Shown here: piece after piece, positions 60,617-64,000 of the stretch
Position numbering within the stretch: the stretch's first letter is position 1
Layout: each line of letters starts with the position of its first letter
Origin: Sphingopyxis sp.
Lineage (GTDB): Bacteria; Pseudomonadota; Alphaproteobacteria; Sphingomonadales; Sphingomonadaceae
Direction of reading: 5' to 3'
Length of the DNA stretch: 64,000 bases
Assembly (NCBI GenBank): GCA_002733865.1
Contig: NVXM01000004.1
Coordinates: forward strand, 48,606 to 112,605
The notes under the pieces: generated by a model
Database searches by the model: none
Told to the model about the DNA's origin: nothing
What the model saw: the letters and a program-made list of their open reading frames with translations, nothing else
Program-made: the position numbers and the translations under genes

Positions 60617-62817
60617 CAGAAAGCCTGACCGATCGAGATATAGATCGATACCCGCGATTCCCCGGGCTGGCGGTTGATGGGTGTTGCCACATCAAGCCGA
60701 AGCGGGCCAAAATTGGTGTAGAAGCGGCCGCCGATGCCGACGCCATAGCGCAAATTGTCGAAGCCCGGCGTTGAGCTGGTATAAACCTGACCGGCATCGA
60801 CAAAGCCAACCACGCCATAATCGCCGAAGCGATAGCGGACTTCGGCTGCCGCCTCGACCAGGCTGCGGCCGCCGATCGGCCGGTCATCGGGATCTTTGGG
60901 GCCAAGCTCCTGATAGCCAAAACCGCGCACCGATCCGCCGCCACCGGCATAATAGCGCCGCGAAGGCGCAATCAGTTCCCGTTTCGCACCGACGATGGAA
61001 CCGACCCGCGCCCGTCCGGCGAGAATGATACCGTCATCGACCTGGAAATAGGCCGTTCCCTCAATCAAACCGCGCCCATAAATTTGCTCGCCGCTGCCCA
61101 GCGACGCTTCGGGAGACAGCTTGGCTGACAAACGAAACCCTTCGGTGGGATTGAGCAGACTGTCGGACGTATCAAAAGTCACTTGTCCGGGCAGCGCCGC
61201 GACATAATAGGTCCGCCGGTCCCGCATGCCCGTGGCGAAATTGAAATCCTCCTCGTTGGTGCCGAGAATTTCAAAACCATAGCTGTACGTCAGCCGCTTC
61301 TGCCAGATCGGCGTGCTGTCATAGGAAATCCGACCGGAAAGCTTGCCGGTAAAGGCTTCAAAGGCTTCAAAATCACTGTGCAGCGCGGACAGGCCAAGTT
61401 CCACGGTCCTGTCACGGCGGCCAGCGTTGCTGCGACGGAAGGTCAGCGCCGCGCCCTGCTCCTGAGTGCCGGCGACCGCGCTGCCAATCAGCGCGCCTTC
61501 CGGCGGGAACATATTGCGGTGCGTCCAGCTGCCTTCCAAGCGAAAACCCTGTCCGGTACCATAGCCTGCGCTACCTGCCAGCGTGCGCGGTGGCCCGGCT
61601 TCCTGATCGACGTTGATGGTCGCATATTCGGTGCCATCCGGCGCTTGCTCACCGCTCGGCGACGGTTTGACCGAAACAATCGAGAACAGACCGGTTGCGA
61701 CCAGCGCCTTGCGCAGATCGTCAACCATGCGGCTGTCGTACAATTCACCTTTTTCAAAGCGCGTCAGCACCTTGATATGATCCGCATCGAAGGCGGTCGT
61801 GCCGGTGGTGACGATATCGCCATAGCTGCTGCGCGGACCGGTATCGACCGGCAGGGTATAATCACCGGTGCCGGTTTCAGGGTCGAGCAGAATATCGCGC
61901 TGTCCGGTTTTGGCGAAGGGGTAACCCTCCTGCGGCAGAACGACCGCAATATTTGCCTCGGCCGCCAGCACCCTCTCTGCGACGATCGGCTCACCGATTG
62001 CCGGAACGAAATTCTTTTCGATCAAATCATCCGGAACCACCGGCCCGGCATCGAACATGATCGTGGCAAAATCGTACCGCGTGCCCGGTGTAACCTGAAG
62101 TACGACGACCAGCTTTTCGCCTTCACTCTCGGGGAGTTCGACCGTGCCATTGACAGTAGCGTCAAAAAATCCCTGACCGGACATGATATCGAGCAGCAAT
62201 TGCTGGTCTTCGCTCATGCGCGCCGAAACCATCGCCCCATTGGCGGCCTTGCCATCGCCGTCTTCCAGTGCAGAGAGGTCGGCAAATCGCGAACGAATGT
62301 CGTCGGCGCTGACCGGCCGAACCTGAGTCTTCCCGCTCTCATCCAAAGGTTCGAGACCGTCGATCCGATAGTCGTAGCGCAAGGACGCCGACTGGTCGCT
62401 GTCATCGGCTTCGGTATACTGGCTTTCGTCAAATGGCTCGACATCGAAACTGTCTAGAGGCGTCAACGGATCGTCGATTTCGGGATCGTTGACTGGTGGG
62501 TCTGCGATCAACTCGTCCGGATCGCCATCCTGCAAGGCTGGCAATGGGGCGACGCCATCTGCGGCATCTTCCTGCCGCGCTTCTTGCTCAAGCTTTTCTT
62601 GTTCGGCTTCCCAATCGGCCACGCTGCCCATCGCTGCATCGGGACTGTCATCAATCGCCGGAATGGTCGCGTCAAATTCCGAATCGTCGATAATGGGTTC
62701 GCGCGGATCCTGAACGGCCTGTGCGGCGTCCGTATCTTGTGCAAATGCAGGCGTCAGGCCGATGCTGCCCAGCGAAAAAACTGCCGCGACAGTTCGAAAA
62801 ATTGGTGTGTTACTCAT
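60616..62817 (-). CDS. tamA: TamA outer-membrane protein with acidic N-terminal extension
   Basis: From ATG 62817 the protein has 733 residues (an upstream ATG at 62844 adds nine). A signal peptide ends at FAQDTDA. Residues about 30-165 are strikingly rich in Asp, Glu and Pro (DPDELIADPPVNDPEIDDPL), which is not part of standard TamA. POTRA domains follow (LLDIMSGQGFFDATVNGTVE, VVLQVTPGTRYDFATIMFD), then the 16-stranded beta-barrel of the Omp85 superfamily (RYYAGGGGSVRGFGYQELGP with the family's RGF motif, ending LDVATPINRQPGESRVSIYI). TamA inserts in the outer membrane and acts with TamB. First gene of the tam operon. Confidence 0.94.
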   Translation of the reverse strand: MSNTPIFRTVAAVFSLGSIGLTPAFAQDTDAAQAVQDPREPIIDDSEFDATIPAIDDSPDAAMGSVADWEAEQEKLEQEARQEDAADGVAPLPALQDGDPDELIADPPVNDPEIDDPLTPLDSFDVEPFDESQYTEADDSDQSASLRYDYRIDGLEPLDESGKTQVRPVSADDIRSRFADLSALEDGDGKAANGAMVSARMSEDQQLLLDIMSGQGFFDATVNGTVELPESEGEKLVVVLQVTPGTRYDFATIMFDAGPVVPDDLIEKNFVPAIGEPIVAERVLAAEANIAVVLPQEGYPFAKTGQRDILLDPETGTGDYTLPVDTGPRSSYGDIVTTGTTAFDADHIKVLTRFEKGELYDSRMVDDLRKALVATGLFSIVSVKPSPSGEQAPDGTEYATINVDQEAGPPRTLAGSAGYGTGQGFRLEGSWTHRNMFPPEGALIGSAVAGTQEQGAALTFRRSNAGRRDRTVELGLSALHSDFEAFEAFTGKLSGRISYDSTPIWQKRLTYSYGFEILGTNEEDFNFATGMRDRRTYYVAALPGQVTFDTSDSLLNPTEGFRLSAKLSPEASLGSGEQIYGRGLIEGTAYFQVDDGIILAGRARVGSIVGAKRELIAPSRRYYAGGGGSVRGFGYQELGPKDPDDRPIGGRSLVEAAAEVRYRFGDYGVVGFVDAGQVYTSSTPGFDNLRYGVGIGGRFYTNFGPLRLDVATPINRQPGESRVSIYISIGQAF

Positions 62818-63003
62818 TCTGGTACAGGATCTACTCGCATGCATTCAGTGGTGATGAACTTTGTTTGTGCATTCGACCAGCCCTCAGCGCAGATGTTCTA
62901 AAGCCTCAGCTTCGCTAGCTATACCCTTACACGAGTATTTGGTTCCCTTAACGGTGGCAAGCGATGAAATATCCCGAAGGACTAATGCTTTAGCGAGGGG
63001 GGA

Positions 63004-63089
63004 TGGTGGACAGGATAGGATTCGAACCTATGTACGCTTACACGGGCAGATTTACAGTCTGCTGCCTTTAACCACTCGGCCACCTGTCC
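63004..63089 (-). tRNA. tRNA-Tyr (anticodon GTA)
   Basis: The reverse complement is an 86-base class II tRNA. The acceptor stem pairs GGACAGG (63089-63083) with CCTGTCC (63014-63008), discriminator A at 63007, and encoded CCA at 63006-63004. D-arm GGCCGAGTGGTTAAAGGC, anticodon loop CTGTAAATC (GTA), a long variable arm typical of Tyr/Ser/Leu tRNAs, and T-arm GGTTCGAATCC. The anticodon assigns Tyr. It lies directly upstream of rlmB on the opposite strand. Confidence 0.95.
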
Positions 63090-63225
63090 ATTTGGGCACC
63101 CAAGGCCGCCATCGGCGACAAGAGCGGCTCAATGACGAAGCGATGGCAAACTGTCAATGCCTGCCCTTGCAAATTTGCAGAAAAAAAGGGCTGTCCGCAG
63201 GCTGCTTAGCGTCTAGAGGGTAAAA

Positions 63226-63972
63226 ATGGCACGCAAGAACAAATCTATCAAAAAAACCGGCGGTGGTCTCAAATTCTGGGGCCGGCACGCAGTTGAGGCC
63301 GCGCTGGACAATCCCAACCGCGTGATCAAGAAAATCTCGATCACGCGCGAAGCCCTGGCGACGATCGAAATTCCTTCGGATATCGCCGTCGTAATCAGCG
63401 ACGTCGCCGATCTCGGCCGGGTCATTCCGCGCGACGCCCCGCATCAGGGGATGGTCGCCGATGTCGACCCGCTGCCCGATATCTGGCTCGGCGAAGTTCT
63501 CGACAAGCAAAGTGATCGGCCGCTGCTGCTGCTCGATCAGGTCACCGACCCTCACAATGTCGGCGCGATCTTGCGGTCTGCCGCTGCCTTTGATGCCGCC
63601 GCGATCATCACCCAGGACCGGCACGCCCCGCCCGAATCGGGCGTTGTGGCGAAATCGGCGTCGGGAGCGCTGGAAATCGTGCCCTGGATCCGGGTCGTCA
63701 ACCTGTCGCGTGCGCTCGACGAAATAGCGGAAGCGGGCTATTGGCGGATCGGGCTCGATGGCGACAGCGGTGATGAGCTGGAAAGCGCAATGGGCACCGG
63801 CAAGCTGGCGCTGGTCATGGGTGCGGAAGGCGAAGGCCTGCGACAGAATGTCGCGGCTCATTGCGATGCCCTGGCGCGCCTGCCGATGAGCCCGCGGATG
63901 GAAAGCCTGAATGTTTCCAATGCGGCTGCGATTGCCCTATATGCGGAGTATACCAGAAAACGGGGGGAATAG
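63226..63972 (+). CDS. rlmB: 23S rRNA 2'-O-methyltransferase (TrmH/SpoU family, RlmB-like)
   Basis: A 248-residue SPOUT methyltransferase. A basic N-terminus (MARKNKSIKKTGGGLKFWG) leads to the substrate-binding domain (GRHAVEAALDNPNRVIKKIS). The C-terminal SAM-knot domain has LDQVTDPHNVGAILRSAAAF (motif 1, with Asn-Val-Gly and Arg), LALVMGAEGEGLRQNV (motif 2) and LPMSPRMESLNVSNAAAIAL (motif 3). It should methylate 23S rRNA at G2251. A related TrmH-type tRNA enzyme is the alternative, since RlmB and TrmH resemble each other. Confidence 0.93.
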   Translation: MARKNKSIKKTGGGLKFWGRHAVEAALDNPNRVIKKISITREALATIEIPSDIAVVISDVADLGRVIPRDAPHQGMVADVDPLPDIWLGEVLDKQSDRPLLLLDQVTDPHNVGAILRSAAAFDAAAIITQDRHAPPESGVVAKSASGALEIVPWIRVVNLSRALDEIAEAGYWRIGLDGDSGDELESAMGTGKLALVMGAEGEGLRQNVAAHCDALARLPMSPRMESLNVSNAAAIALYAEYTRKRGE

Positions 63973-63974
63973 CC

Positions 63975-64000
63975 GTGGGAATCTATTGGAAATGGGCGCT
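63975..64000 (+). CDS. Start of another gene (partial)
   Basis: GTG at 63975, preceded by GGGGGGAA overlapping the rlmB stop, opens a frame reading MGIYWKWA before the window ends. Only eight residues are visible, and the hydrophobic start suggests a signal peptide or membrane span. Identity cannot be judged. Confidence 0.4.

Noticed and set aside
1..64000. CRISPR array, rRNA operon, insertion sequence or prophage
   Set aside because: No regular direct repeats, no rRNA sequence, and no transposase, integrase or phage structural gene were seen in reading both strands.

Overview
The window is chromosomal DNA from an alphaproteobacterium, most likely a sphingomonad (order Sphingomonadales, in or near Sphingopyxis, Sphingorhabdus or Parasphingorhabdus). 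The basis is gene content and protein style: a YbbN-like thioredoxin/LON-domain/Trm112 trio, a ubiquinol-cytochrome c chaperone next to a YceD protein, GlnD, a malic enzyme fused to a phosphotransacetylase domain, a LinKLMN/Mla-type lipid ABC system, TamA/TamB, and many TTG or GTG starts. The order was judged from remembered family resemblance, not from a search. No rRNA, CRISPR array, insertion sequence, prophage or plasmid origin was seen.

Layout. 1-5.7 kb: an accessory-looking, visibly more AT-rich block with the N-terminal part of a large autotransporter-type adhesin (running off the left edge), an ECF sigma factor and a divergent membrane Ser/Thr kinase. It ends in a 660-base gene-free stretch beside tRNA-Gly(GCC). 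5.9-7.7 kb: the thioredoxin/LON/Trm112 operon. 7.7-12.2 kb: a loosely packed region with small possible ORFs, inverted repeats, a membrane-tethered LuxR-type regulator, two unknown proteins, a divergent RadC and a wHTH-TM-TPR regulator. 12.2-33.6 kb: dense housekeeping genes (marC family, folD, yggT, argB, mutS, maeB, bamE, cytochrome bc1 chaperone, yceD, glnD, acyl-CoA ligase, lgt, midA-like methyltransferase, mlaEFD plus lipoprotein, HAD phosphatase).

33.6-42.2 kb is a second accessory-like stretch. It holds a Gre-like factor with a small partner, two secreted proteins (one made of three CX10C repeats), a HTH regulator fused to a catalytically degenerate alpha/beta hydrolase, an AraC regulator, an Hcp-like cysteine-paired Sel1 protein, and further small exported proteins. 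42.2-52.7 kb is mostly metabolic and envelope genes: a Cys/Met PLP enzyme, a DASS transporter, pgeF, pepN, an M48 protease, an SDR, an EamA transporter and a threonine aldolase. 52.8-62.8 kb holds a GAF-GGDEF-EAL protein and an apparent tamA-tamB-lipoprotein-yihY/brkB operon. The window closes with tRNA-Tyr(GTA), rlmB and the first codons of another gene.

The genes fit a Gram-negative cell with much outer-membrane biogenesis capacity (BamE, TamAB, Mla/Lin, Lgt, an autotransporter). The least ordinary items are the HTH/pseudo-hydrolase fusion, the Hcp-like Sel1 protein with its exported neighbours, the sigma/kinase/adhesin block with a possible ribosome-site-sequestering repeat, and the membrane-anchored regulators of 8.4-12.2 kb.
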